Source of the DNA: Ulva prolifera
Lineage: Eukaryota > Chlorophyta > Ulvophyceae > Ulvales > Ulvaceae
DNA: 64,000 nucleotides
Direction of reading: 5' to 3'
Assembly (NCBI GenBank): GCA_023078555.1
Contig: JALAAN010000010.1
Span: 1,736,001 to 1,800,000, forward strand
Shown: positions 1 through 12,500 of the stretch, in pieces
How positions within the stretch are numbered: position 1 is the first letter of the stretch
Layout: every line of letters starts with the position of its first letter
Position numbers and translations under genes: made by a program
Notes under the pieces: generated by a model
What the model was told of the DNA's origin: nothing
What the model saw: the letters and a program-made list of their open reading frames with translations, nothing else
Databases searched by the model: none

Positions 1-224
1 GCAACATGCAGTGCAAACACAGCCCCGCCGCACTTCACCGGCCAGGCTGCTGGAACAAGAGGAGGAGCTATGTGTTGGTGCAGCAGGGGGATTGGAGGCA
101 ATATGAATTTGTGGGAGGCAACAAGGATGTCTAGGAGGGTGCTGAGGCCGGGCGAGCGTTGACAAGCACACCTGGGCACAGGCACCCCTGCCGGCCAGTC
201 CACCGACCGCATCTCTGCCACCAC

Positions 225-545
225 CTCCCACCCCTTCTGTGCGTGGTGCGTCATCAGCGGCCCCCGCAGCTGCCCGCCCGGCTGCGGCGCCGCTGCCGCG
301 GCGGGCGCGGCGGCCGTCGGGCGGAGGCTCGGCTGGCCGCCGAGCGCTGACGCCGTGGGCCCCCCCGCTGCCGCCGCCCCCGTGGGGCCGCCGAGGGCCG
401 AAGCTGTGGGGCCGCCAGAGGGCACCACGGAACCCTGCTGTGGCATCCCGGACGTGGGCGTGAGCTGGTGCGGGGGTTGCCCGGGCGCGCCGGCGGGGCG
501 CTGCGGCGCGGCGGAGGGCAGTGTGGGCGCCGCGGCGAGATCGAC
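225..545 (-). CDS. Unrecognised gene, exon 3: Gly/Ala/Pro/Gln-rich segment
   Basis: Likely continuation of the minus-strand gene whose earlier exons are at 2056-2443 and 807-1477. The frame that fits begins after an acceptor at 546-548 in phase 0, matching the phase-0 donor of the preceding exon. It reads a low-complexity stretch rich in G, A, P, S and Q with a repeated GGPTASALGG unit, then MTHHAQKGWE. The 3' end is uncertain: a GTGGTG donor at 224 is one option, and the frame also stays open to the window edge. No domain is recognised. The low-complexity composition suggests a disordered tail. Confidence 0.4.
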
Positions 546-806
546 CTGGTTTGCGAGGCCGGCGGGGATGCGCGGCGCAGGCCTGGGTCGACGCCCGCCA
601 GGGGGATCCTCCAGCCACACCTACATGCATGCAAACCCGTCAGGTCTTATTGTGCGCAGCGAGAGCATCGACAGCCCCTCCAACAGTCGCCAATGACATG
701 GCAGAACATGCATGCACTTAAACATGTTGCCGCGCTTCTGGCTGACAGGAACGATCACAGGCACGCCTGCCCGGGCAGCACAGCACAGCACAGCACAGCA
801 GCGCAC

Positions 807-1477
807 CGCCTGCGGATCCCGCGTCTCCACCGTCAGCCCATCGAGAGCCACGAAGCTGCCCCACCGCTGCCCGGCCCCGTCGAGCACCTGCGCGTCCTCC
901 CCGCCCTCGTAGATCAGCTCCAGCACCGCCAGGTCCGCCTCCGCGCGCTCCGCCTCCCACACGCACGCGGCCTCAAAGCTCTCGCGCAGGCTCTCCGGCA
1001 CCTCCACCTCTCCGCCGTTACCGGCGGCGGCTGCCGCCGCGGCCGGCGCCTCCGCGCCGACGGCACTCAGTGCCTCAGGGTTAAGCCCCCCGAGCGCTGC
1101 AAACGCGGCGCGGTCCTCCGGCGCAAGCAGCCGCCGGTGCGTCGCCAGTAGCCACGTGGCGCCGCCGTCGGCCGGGGTCGCGACCGGCCGCAGCAGCTGC
1201 ACGTGCGCGAACGCGGCGCCCGCGAGTGCCACAAGGCGCAGCGTCGCCTCTGCGGGCACCGCCTCGAGGCGCGTGATGTACGCAGCGCCGGGGGCGAGGG
1301 CGTGCGTGGCGGCTGCGAGCCGCGCGAGCGCAAGCTCGGCGGCGACGGGGGGCGGCACGTCGTTGGCAGGGGGGTGGGGCGACGCGAGGTCGGAGGTGGC
1401 TAGGATGGCGCCGCCGATGCCGTTGTAGCCGGACAGCGCGGACAGGAACGAGGCGGCGGCGGTGGCGGCCTCCACAT
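807..1477 (-). CDS. Unrecognised gene, exon 2 (Ala-rich)
   Basis: An exon of 671 nt, 223 codons after the split codon, flanked by a TGTGCAG acceptor at its high-coordinate end and a GTGCGC donor at its low end. The protein is Ala/Leu-rich and starts DVEAATAAASFLSALSGYNG. Later it has AYITRLEAV, TWLLATHRR and an acidic segment LELIYEGGEDAQVLDG. No stop occurs, and codon use is strongly GC-biased like the other real exons here. I do not recognise the family. Its phase (needs two bases) matches the phase-1 end of the exon at 2056-2443 if the GTGAGC donor there is used. Confidence 0.55.
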
Positions 1478-2055
1478 CTGCACAAACGCACCCTGCCGCT
1501 GCTGTGAACACATTGCAGGAGCTCAAGGGGTTAGTTGTAATACTTCATGCGGCGGATGCGGCACATGTGAACTTTATAACCAGAACTCGGGGGGGTTGCG
1601 TGGCAGAGCGCCAAAGACTGTAGTCTTATGAGACCATGCAACCAAAAGCATTGCAAGCTCTTCCTTTTGGGTGGAGCGCTTGCGGTCGGCTGGACCGCCT
1701 GCTTTGCCATCATCACATCATCGTCAGGTTGTCAACAGTGGTATAGCGGTTGATGTCAGACCCGAACATAGCGACGGCAGGAAGTCTGGCATGATGTGGA
1801 CGTTGCCATGCAGTCATCGAAATGCGGGTGCCAAAGAAGACCAAAGAAGCAGACACGCATTCGTGGAGACGGGTGAGGGTCTGCCATTGCCACGGCTTGC
1901 TGCCTCCCAGCGCGCCTTCGCACAGCCTGCTTCCTTCCCCCGCGCCATGACGCCATGACGGACGCATTGACGCGACAGGCAGGAGCTCAGATCGCGCACA
2001 GGGCATCAGTAGACAGGAGCCGCACTGTTAACCTGGTCCATCAGCTGCGGCTCAC

Positions 2056-2443
2056 AGAGCAGCCGCGGCCGCGTCGCGCGCGTGAACGCCAGAACCGCGT
2101 CCGCCGCCGGCCGCTCCGCCGCGCCAAAGTGGACCGCGTAGCACAGGTGCGTCGGCTCGGTGCGCCGCGGCTTCTTCGCGCCGTCCGCCGTGCCGCTGCG
2201 CAGCGCCGGCCGCAGCCGGGGGTCCGAGCCGGGCTCGCCGGGGGACAGCGGGAAGAGGTTGTGCACGGCGAGGGCCTCAAAGAGGGCCGCGGCCGCCGCG
2301 GTTGGGCCGCTCGTGGCGGTTGCGACGCTGGCGACGGGGAAGATGGGCTTCGGCGTGTGCTTGGCGAGGCGGAGGCGGGCCTGCTCGGCGGGCTGGGGGC
2401 AGAGGGGGGGGGCTGCGCTGCAGGCAGCCGCGACGTTGCGATT
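2056..2443 (-). CDS. Unrecognised gene, exon 1 of those visible
   Basis: Exon of 388 nt on the minus strand after a GGTGCAG acceptor. It starts NRNVAAACSAAPPL, runs through ALFEALAVHNLFPL and a basic GAKKPRRTEP stretch, and continues THLCYAVHFGAAERPA. A GTGAGC donor at 2055 leaves phase 1, which joins in frame to the exon at 807-1477. An alternative GTTAAC donor just below 2033 would leave phase 0 and would then require an extra exon. The 5' end and initiator are not identified. No catalytic or binding motif is recognised, so no function is proposed. Confidence 0.5.
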
Positions 2444-2559
2444 CTGCACCGCAGGCGTGCCTCACGGGGTTGTGGGCAGCCTGTGCAGGTGTGCATGCAT
2501 GATCCTAGCGATGATCATGGCCTCGCATTCGTGTGAGGGCAAGGGGCTTGTTTAGGAAT

Positions 2560-3740
2560 AGACCTGGGCGAGTAGGAGGCAGACGCGTTTCTGTTTCGAC
2601 TGACACTGCCTTGTAAACCATAAAATTGCCACCGCAGTGCTTATCTGTCAATGCATGGAGGTGATGGAGCTCATGCAACATAGCCCGAGACGTGAGCATC
2701 ACTGCAATGCATTGATTGACCATTCGTGGTTGTTTTCGCAACAGACACACACGCATAAGCGATGTGAGCTATGTAACGTTGTCCGTTTTTGCTTACGAAG
2801 CCGTCAATGGAAGTGGGAGGTGCTTTCGGCCCAAGTGAAGGTCAGAATCAATTTGCAAAGCACGGAAATGGCATTGGTCTGTTTCGTTTCCAGTTCAGGA
2901 GACGTGTGCTGTCAAGCTGAAGGTGAAGCCACAGACTGTGCTGTTAGACTGCAGCTCACCTGTCAAGCAGCTTTTTGATTGCCTGTCTCGCATCTGAGCA
3001 GCGCTTGGCTGATTGGCTGACCAAGGCTGACTGCCAGCTCCTGTCCACAGCAACCCGGCAGCCCTGACTTGACGTGATCAAGGCCGGACACTCGCTGGTG
3101 TCAAACTGCAAGTGCAACTCGACATGTCCACATCGGAACCACAAGATGCAATGATGCAATAGAGCCGCTCATCTCGCCAGTCAGCAAGAGGGCATGCCAA
3201 ATCGTGCAAAGAAAGCACGCACTCTATAGGAGACATGCTGATACATCAGCGCTTCTGCTGGATGAGCGTTGTCGGGCTCTGCGACTTGAGTTGTCCATGG
3301 CCATGGTAGCTGAACACGAAAGCTCGGCGACTCGTCACCCAACATGACCATCCTCACTTATGGACCGTGGTAGCTACATACTACCATAAGGTATCACACT
3401 CGCGCAATCATGAACATCCAGAAGCAATTTCTGCGTCGAGAGAGGGCTACACTCTCATGAACGTTTGCCGACTCTTGGCTCTCAATCTATGAACGACCTT
3501 GGCATGCTAGCGACCGACATCCCGAAACAACTGACCAGCCACCTTAAGGGATTCTATCATCCACAATGCAGGATGTTTCTGCTGTTTCAAGGGTACAGTC
3601 ACGTCGAAAGAGACAGGAATTCATGCATGATCAGCAGCGGCGCCGCTCGACCAACTCGTGGCCACGGTGTTGCTGTGACACGTGAAGCCAGAAAACAAAC
3701 AACCAGCGCCCAGATACATACATGAAGCACAGCCACGAAC
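2560..3740. other. Intergenic stretch, nothing recognised
   Basis: Roughly 1.2 kb, less GC-rich than the exons. Short open frames occur on both strands, but none has splice sites, codon bias or recognisable motifs. It probably contains the promoter of the uL29c gene, though I see no clear core element. Confidence 0.4.
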
Positions 3741-3800
3741 ACTCCCTTGCAACTATCCACATCTGCGAGTTCCGGTCCCCTGAATTATCTAGAGGTCAGC

Positions 3801-4136
3801 ATGATGCGTGTCGCCAATGTGCCTCGGGCACGCGTCGTCGCTCCCTCCCGATCTGCGCTTGCTTGCCGCGCCAAGCTAGAAATGAAGGATGTGAGGGCAA
3901 TGAAGAACGAAGACATTGATGCCAAGGTAGTCGAGCTCAAGTCTGATCTTCTAAAACTTCGCATCAAGCAAGCCGCCCGGGAGAAGTTTGTACAAGCTGA
4001 GATGCCCGCGAAAAGAAAAGATATCGCAAGGCTGCTAACAGTAAAGCGTGAACGTGAGCTCGAGCAGGGGATCTCCAAACGGGAGTCCAGGAACATCGAG
4101 AGGCGGAAGCTGGTCGCTGAGGGCATGGCACTCTAG
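3801..4136 (+). CDS. PRPL29: Plastid ribosomal protein uL29c (nuclear-encoded L29)
   Basis: Structural protein of the large subunit of the chloroplast ribosome, at the polypeptide exit region next to uL23. The mature part shows the L29 helical hairpin: an acidic MKNEDIDAKVVELKSDLLKL, then the signature LRIKQAAREK, then a second helix ending in DIARLLTVKRERELEQG. This length is normal for L29 (about 65 residues plus a tail). A basic, Ser/Arg/Val-rich N-terminus (MMRVANVPRARVVAPSRSAL) looks like a chloroplast transit peptide. I therefore start at 3801. An in-frame ATG at 3747 would add 18 residues. The gene is a single exon with a TAG stop, unlike its intron-rich neighbours. Import and processing are inferred from family knowledge. 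Confidence 0.9.
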   Translation: MMRVANVPRARVVAPSRSALACRAKLEMKDVRAMKNEDIDAKVVELKSDLLKLRIKQAAREKFVQAEMPAKRKDIARLLTVKRERELEQGISKRESRNIERRKLVAEGMAL

Positions 4137-4139
4137 CCC

Positions 4140-6560
4140 AGCCAACACAGATGATCCTTCCGTTTTCCCCATACAGCACAGGGCAGAAGCTGCAGCAGTA
4201 TGCATCGGCGTGACAGCGGTCGTGCGGTTGTCCAGTTCAGTCGCGCTGCAGTTTCTGTCAGCCAGGACCACGATCCCCAGCTCGCGCCAGTGCTAGCAGA
4301 TGCCGGGCACCTGCAGACCCATGTAACTGCGAGTTAGCCTTTTCCAGTATTGATTTCGTATATCACACAGCGTCTCACGGCAAGGCTGATTGGCAGTTGC
4401 CCTGTCACCGCGCACAGTAAACTCGAAGAAGGCTGTGTGGCGTGTTTGTCCACTCGTCATGACATTGAGCAAAGTTGATCATCGCTGTGTATCCGTGAAG
4501 CAACGTTTGCCACGACACCCCACAGTTGTGTCAATCTGCTGTAACTTGCTGACAGAGCCAAAGTACCACAAACCTTTGGCGCTATTCTGCCGTCGCAAAT
4601 TTTGAAACAGGCTACTTAGCACTTGATATCTCTTGCATATCTACAATTTTCACCGCTTGCTGTGTGTGGCTGCTCCTCTGACCTTGGCCAATCACCAGAC
4701 CGCCACAGCTGTGTCTACACAATGGCATTGAGATCAAAATGTGCAGAATCGCAATGCACCAATGCATCTCTGAGACAATAACATACACGTGGTGATATAT
4801 CGAGGATGTAACTTACCAACCAAACACCTGCTGCTCCAGCATGGACAGCACCTCCGAAGAGGTCCTTTGCTGGGCGCAGTGATCATAATGTCCAGCACAC
4901 TGCCACATTTAGCAACTAAAGACATGCATGTCTGATTGGTGTTCACGGAGAAACCATCGTGTACCTTTGCGGAGGTGACGTGGCTACATCTCATTTGCAG
5001 CAGCAAAAACCGTCACCATCGCTTGCTACCTGACATGCAGGAGATCTGAGTTTAGATCCTTGGATTGATGCTTCTGGATGCAATGCTCTGCACCACATGC
5101 TGCTCTGCCATGCATTGGCCCGGGGTTCTTGTCACTTGTCGGCATACAGTGAATCTGAGAGCCAGGCTGTGTCGCTGAGGCCGTGCCCATGGCATTACAC
5201 AGGATGCCTCGCTCTGCTGGCTCATCACGCACACCAAATCTAACGCGCTGGCGTGTCTACTCCATGAATCATGCATGTCGGCTGCAGCGAACACAGGCAT
5301 GCCAGCTTAGGTCCACCCATGCAGAGAGAGCCCACGGATGTCCCCGCCGAGTCCTGGGTGTATATCGGCACTCCCTATACTTCCAGCCCCACAAGCTGAA
5401 AGACGAACGTCTACAATGCCCGATCACAAACACCTGCAGACAGACCTTCTCCATGGCCAAAAGCTGACTCACAAGCCATCACAGAGGCACATCAGGATCC
5501 TGTGGAGGGCACGGAGCTCCTCTACGCGATAGCTACATCAGCTCCGCAAGACTAGATACAGCAGGCCGAAGCGCTATGGCCCCTGCGCCCGCCAAACACC
5601 AAACTACTAAGCATGGCAAAGCATTTTCTACACAGAATTGCTGAACAACACCTCCCAGGGAGCGCCAGCACTACATGGACATAAGGTCCTCCTAGCGGTG
5701 AGATGGCAAAATATACCAGGCTACAAGCTCGCATGGGCTAAAAGCTCACTTGAATACATAGGCAGAGCGGAAGGAGATCTATGCGATGTGCGGCGGCTAG
5801 AATCCGCAGTTGCCGCAACATCGGCAGAGCCACATTGAGAGATTGGACCTAGGATCGAAGAAACTACTGACACGCAGGGACGTCATGCTCCCAGCAAACG
5901 GTAATTCAAACCTGAAGCCTGCCTAGACATGCAGGAGGTCATGCATGAGTCCTGTTCGACACGCTGGTGTGGGCTGCTGTGTGGCAGCCAGCCAGCCCGT
6001 CACACCTGCTAAAATTTTTTCGAACACACTGCAGCGCTATGGACGCAACAGCGCACCCCGTCGCACAACAGACCGTCGCGCCCCGCTGCAGGACCTCTAT
6101 GTGATATGATCTATATGTGATATAATCTATATGTGATATTTCTAGGCTACACGAGCAGTACTCCCAGCAGATCTGTACCAGCGGTGATCCACGAGCGGGA
6201 ATGAAGGCATTCAGGTGAGACACGGAGCAGGCATCGACTCTACGAAAACTCGTCCTGAACAGACGCTGACATCTCTGAGATGTTGAGGAGGCACGCAGCC
6301 GTGCTCGCGCCTTCGGGAACTGCTCGATGTGCCGGCGTGGGGCGCCCATGCCGGCAAAGAGGGGGAAGCGACGTGCGCAGCGCACGCAGCGCTCTCAGCA
6401 GCATGCCGCCGAGCACCGCCGCCGAGCACCGCGCGATCTAAGGCCGCCGCTGCATGCCGTCTTCCCACCATGTTCTGACGCATGCATGGGCATCCGCCTG
6501 CAGGATGACGGCCGGACGGTGCGTTGACAGATCCGCATGCATGCGCCGGCCGCACAGAAC
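4140..6560. other. Spacer between uL29c and the transporter gene
   Basis: The 3' flanks of two convergent genes. I find no credible exon. It holds a copy of a short dispersed block (TGCCATGCATTGGCCC near 5106, see other copies) and a tandem repeat of about 16 bp at 6097-6143 (ATGTGATATRATCTAT units). Confidence 0.4.
6097..6143. repeat. Short AT-rich tandem repeat
   Basis: Three near-identical 16-bp units of the form ATGTGATATRATCTAT in tandem. It lies in the spacer about 430 bp downstream of the transporter stop codon. Confidence 0.7.
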
Positions 6561-6568
6561 GGCGGCCG

Positions 6569-9500
6569 TCACACAAACGCGGCGTCTACGCCCTGCAACG
6601 ACGGCCCGGACTCGAGGGATTCTGTGCGCTGGGGGTCACGCCCCCGGCGCTGCCGCAGCCGCTCCGAGAGCGCCGGCCAGGCGCACACCACGACCGTCGC
6701 GGCGGCGAGCGCCGCGGTGATGCTGATGAGGTGCTCGTGCAGCACGATGACGCCGAGCGAGGCGACGGCGACGACGATCTGCAAATGCATGAGCAACATG
6801 CATTCACCCTGCCACAGGGGAACAGGCGCCATCCGCTCGACTGGCAGCACACCGGAGCCGCAGTCAGCATGCAATTGTGGGCGGACGCGCTGTAGGCCGC
6901 AGGGTTTGCGATTTGTGTGTCCAATAGAAGTTGTCGCGCAGGATACGTGTTCGCACAGGGTGAAGCTCAGGCCACACCCTGCCCTCCCAAATGCAGACCA
7001 CGGGCGATTCTTCAGAGACATATGAAGGTCACCAGACATCGCAGAGCCACCACTGCACCCGAAGTCCTCCAAAGCGTACCCCCCCGGCCCGAATTTTCCA
7101 TACTCAGTTTGTCCGTACACCACAACAACTCGAATGATGCCGACACATTAAAAGAGCGACCAGGTTTCGGCACGCACCTGCAGCGGTCCGCCGAAGCGCA
7201 GGAAGTCCTTGAAGGTGTACCCCCCCGCGCCGTACACCATGAGGTTCGTCTGGTACGCAAACGGCACCGCGAACGACGCCGAGGCGGCGAGCATGAGGAG
7301 GTACGCGGTGCGCGGCTTGTCGAGGCCCTCGTCTTGCGCGACGCTGATTGCGATAGGGTACATCAGCGCGGCGGCCGCGTTGTTCGACACGATGTTCGCA
7401 AGGGTCGCGGTGCCGAGGTACATCGAGACCTGGATGGCGACGGTGCCGCCGGCGGCGCGGCCGGCGGCGGCGAGCGCGTGCGCGATCGCCGTCGCGGCGC
7501 CTGCACAGTTGCTGTGGTGGGGGTTCGAGGCGAGGGTGATGTAGATGAGTGTTGGCCGGGTGCTACAAGGACAGAGCCAGGGAGGCAGGGCACAAACACA
7601 CCCACGCAACCACCAGCACGGAACACAGACCAGATCACCTATAACGCCGCAGACGCCGGCGCACAGCCCCGCCAACAGCCATACATCAACAGGCGCCAAA
7701 CCCACGCACACCTACGCACGCCCACACGCGCCCCTGCCCCTCGGCTCGGCACCATCGCCCCTGAGGCGTTGGGCAGGTGTGGGGGCCGGATGGAAAGCCC
7801 TCAGAACAGCTTCTTTGCAAGCATGGTAGTTGTGCTGGGAGATACAACATGCGGGGGCAGCCGCCAGTGCAACTGCAATTTACCACGTCCGCGCAACATG
7901 AGGTGCGGTCGCATGCTCTGCGACGCATCCGCACAGGGATGGAATACGGTCACGACCAGGGTGGGGCCCACAACCGAATGCGCCCCTGCGGCGGGGGGCG
8001 TGGCCATGTGCCCCGCACAGAACCACAGGCGCGGCTCTCAGCACGCGCAGCATGCGCAGCGCACCGGTGTTCTCCAGCGCGTTGGAGATGCCAAACGCTG
8101 CAGCGATCGTCACGACGACCTCCCACTTGATGCTGCGCCGCGCCGCGTCGGCGGACAGGCAGCCGGCAGCCAGCATCACGGCGCTGGCGGTGGCGGCGGC
8201 GGTGAAGAGGTGGATGAGGCCGGCGATGTAGATGGCGATGGCGGCGGCGGCGCAGGTGAGCGCGAGCGCGAGCCGGTCGAAGCGGGGGGGCTGCGAGTTG
8301 GAGACCTCGGCGACGAGCGCGAAGTTACGGTCGCCGCGGTGCGAGGAGAGGAATCTCGAGCCCGTGTCGAGCAGCAGCACGTCCCCTGCCTGCAGAGCTG
8401 CGTAGGGTGATTCGTACCGCTGAATGGCGGCGGGGGAGCCGATTGCAGTGTAAATCGGTGGATGCGGTTCAAAGTACAACGCCTGGGCCATGCATGGCGC
8501 AGGCACTGCCATCATGCCATGACATACAGGGTGGCAGTGGGCAGCGGCGGGGGCACACGGCGAGGGTGGTGTCGCCGATGTGCTCCCGCAGGCGGGAGCC
8601 CTCCCGGTGCAGCGCGATGATGGCGGCGTCGAAGCGGCTGCGGAAGTGCGTGTCGCGCACGCGCCGCCCCAGCAGGTCGCTGCTGCGGCCCAGCACCACC
8701 TGCACCAGCCGCCGGTCCAGCACCCCCGCGCTCAGCTTCTCCACCTGGTCGCCCACCTCCATCAGCCCTGCACGTCCGCCCCAGGGTCAGCCGCCGCGGC
8801 CATCTTGAGGGGTGACCGTACACGATGGGGTAGCTCCAGAATGCATGGGCAACATGCGTGCGGGACGAATGGGTTCCCGTGATGGGTTCCAAGGCGGCCA
8901 CAGCGGCAGCGAGCGAGCGGCCGTGATGGGTCGCTGGAGATGCGGTGTGCCGCTGTTTGGGTGTATGCGGAGAATGGCAGAAGGGTCGCTATGCCGGGGT
9001 GTGCTTCCTGCCCGGTGCATCTGGACGGAGGCAGCACCCTGACATGGCAAATGGCAACTGCTTCCTGGGTCTCCATAACAATTGTTACCTGCGTGTTGGA
9101 TGCACCGTCTGCTATTAACCGCTGGTGGACGCTGCGTGTGTGTGCGCAATGCAGCGTGTGGGAATCTGATTGTGGGGTCTGCTTTGCACCCAATGCGCCC
9201 CCTGTGGCAACAACATGCACTGTGTCAATGTGTGGCTACCAGCGCACCCGGGATCTTGCGCAGCGAGATGATGCCCTCCGTGCCAGCGGCGAACCACAGC
9301 ACGTCACCCGCCTGCAGCACCGCGGACGGCTGCACGGCGTGAAGCGTCGTGTCGCCACGCTCGAGGGTGACGAGGAAGGCGTCCGGCAGGCCGCGCAGGC
9401 CCGCGGCGGCGATGCTCTTGCCGGCGACGGTGCCAACGTCCAGCAGGCCGCCGCCGCCGCGGGCGGGCGGCAGCACCGGCGGCTCGTCTGCAAGCGCGCG

Positions 9501-12500
9501 CCGGCCCCCCTTCCCTGCAGCGCATCCGTGCAGCGTGGGAGACAACGAGACGCGCCCCGGCCGTTGTGTGGCAGAGCACAACAGTGTGCAGGAAGGCAAG
9601 GCTGTGCAGGGTTCGTCTCAAGGTGTGCATGCCTGTGTCAAGGCTGTGCGTGGCCGTAAACGGCAGCGCGTTGCTGATCGAGCGAACCCCGTACAGCCTT
9701 GCTCACGTCGATCCACAGCTCTTAGCTGAAACTGTGTCGAAATCAAGAAACTGATACGCACACAGATTTTGTAATCGCAGTATTGACGGTAAACAATAAT
9801 ACAAGTCACAGCCAGTCGGCGTTGTGCGGCAATGCACAGGCCCAAACCGAAGTGCGATCTCAAGCGCATGTCCAGCACAGCACGCAGCACAGCACGCAGC
9901 GTACCAAGCACCTCGAAGGCCACCATGAACTCCTGCCCGGCCGCGCTCTCCACGGCCGTGACGTCTGTCAGGTTGGCCGCGGCCGCCGGCGACGCGGCGT
10001 CAAAGCCGGCGCCGCAGTCGAACAGCAGCTCGTCCCCAGCACGCAGCACGACGTCACCCATCTTGCCGTTGAGGCACGCGCCGGCGCGGCGGATGCTCAC
10101 GATTGCGGCGTGGAACTTCTCGCGGAAGGCCGCGTCCCTGCACAGTTGCAGCTTGTGGTGGCTGTGCTGCCGCGGGGGTGGGGGGGGGGGGGGGGGGGGG
10201 GGGGGGGAGGAGCCGGCGGGCGCGGGGCCACTCTGTGTGTTCAAGGGCTCTATTGCGTCGTGCATGGCCCCCATGCACTTGAGTAAATTGGATTAATGCG
10301 TGAAGTTCTGGGTAGTGTGTTATGTATTAGTGTAAAACGAACGGCAGGCGCACTGCAGCTCATGTGGATGCACGTATTGAACACGCCTGCTGATGCATCT
10401 GAGCCCTCAAGAGGCATATCATGGTCTCGCCACGAATCTGCAAACAGTCCAGCAAGCAGTCCCACAGCAGCCCAGTCGTTGAACATCTGCAAGTAGGCTT
10501 ACTAGGTTCACCTGGGCCGCAACCAAGTGTGGCATAGGGGCCGCACCGGACGGAGACATCGATGAGGTCCGGGGCGGCGGCGGCGACGCGGGCCTGCATC
10601 AGCCGCGTCGGCGGCAGCGCGCTCAGCCGCCGCAGACTCTCCGCATGCATTTGCCGCGGCGATGCAGTGGAGGCTGCGGGCGACCCTATCAGCGGCTCCG
10701 TCACGGCGCCCTGCGGTGGCCCACCTCGCCTCAGTCTGCCTGACCAGGAGAACATACACAGGAGGACAGGGGGGCACGAGCACCGGAGGATGTCCTGTGA
10801 GTTATGTACGGTTGTCCGAGGAGGGTTCCCAGGTGGTTTACCCCATCGGCATGTGGTGCCGTTCATTCAGAGTTGTCAATGTCGTCTTGAGGATACAGCC
10901 AAGTAAATGCAGATTGAGTCCACTTTACTTCACGGGCAGACGTGGATGTGGCTATGCCACCATGCATACGTACAGCTCAGCTTTGTTTGCATGTCCCAGC
11001 CATGAGGCTGCCCTGATGCTGCATCGGGTCTTATGGGGGTCAGCTAGAAACACAGAGACATGGAACTGGTGGTGCAGCTCTGCGAAATGCGGTGTGACGT
11101 TGCCTTGGATGCTGCTGACTGTTTTAAGTGCAGCGTTGAAACAGCGTGGCTCTGACTGGAATGCTACTGTCTGTTTCAAGACTGCACTTAAAACAGACAG
11201 TAGCGTTCCAGGCAGCGCCATGCCTCACTCTTCAGAGGCCAGGTGTCTCACGACTGCAACACGTTGACAAGACGACAACGACCAAGGTGTGCTTGCTAGA
11301 ACGAACACTGCGCTACCACCGGGTGGCTGTTGTGTTCCATAAACAAGCCGTCCGCACTAGCTCGCATGCACACGCCACTTGGCCGGCACCACAAGGACGA
11401 CCCCGCCAGGGCACCGGCTTCATATCTATAGAACCACAAACGATGTGCAGGGAATCAGCTTCACATGTGTAGCATGCATATCAAACGGCATACGTGGTCG
11501 CGTTCATTCGCAGTTGTCAATGTCCTCTTCGGGACACAGCTCAGTAAATTGAGTTTTACGTTACTTTACAGACGATGCGCAGGGTATCAGATGCATATGT
11601 GCAGCATGTATAACAACGATGCAAAGGGAACGAGCTGCATATGTATAGTAGTCGTAGGAACCGATGCACCGCACCGGTTCATGCCCGGAGCCGGCATCCG
11701 ACGCGCCGCTCGCCTTGGAAACGCCGCTGCGGCGCCGCGCGCAGCCCATGAGCGCTGGCAGGTCCTCCTCAAACGCGTCGGCCACCGCCGTCAGCCGCAG
11801 CCGCGCCGCGACCGCGCTCAACTTGCTGAGGTCCCCCGCGAAGAAGAGCACGTCGCCGGTCGCGAGGAGGTGGTCGGGGCCGACGGCGTGCGAGACGGTG
11901 CCGCGGCGGCGCACGGAGGTGAGGAAGACGCCGCCGAGGCCGCGGAGCCCGGCCTCTGCGACGGTGCGGCCGGCGGCGGGCGAGCCGGAGCACACCTGCA
12001 TGCCGACGAGGAACGCAGACGCGAGCGGCTCCGCGTCGCTGCACAGCACGCCCGGCCTCAGCGTCACGAGGCTGGAATTGTATGCATGTGAGTCTCCCGG
12101 GCCATGTCCTGTGTAGTCACATTGGCAGCTCCGGAAGCCGCGATCGAACGGCGCGTCTAGAAACAAAACACTACTGAAACTGCAATTCACAGGGGCCCTC
12201 AACGAGCTGGGGCGCAGCCATGGGATGCCACAAGTGCACGGCAGGAAAAAACAACCAGTGGAATCTTGATGTGTTTTGGTTTTGTCGTTTGTGCAAACAG
12301 GCTACCTTGCGCACGGCCGCACGCCACGGTCCCTTCTCCAGCTGCACAACAGCCCTCCCGAGCGCTGCAGCAACAGACAAAAGCCTCACACAGCAGCTGA
12401 CGCCCATGACCCACAGCGGTGGTCTGCCTCGAGATGAGTGCTGTAGCGTGCGATCGAGCCTGCTTGTGGTTCCCATGCCTTGTAGCCTAGTGCGTGTGAG

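Noticed and set aside
10054..10296. Open frames across the poly-G run with Gly or Pro homopolymers
   Set aside because: The run is intronic. The flanking transporter exons splice in phase around it.
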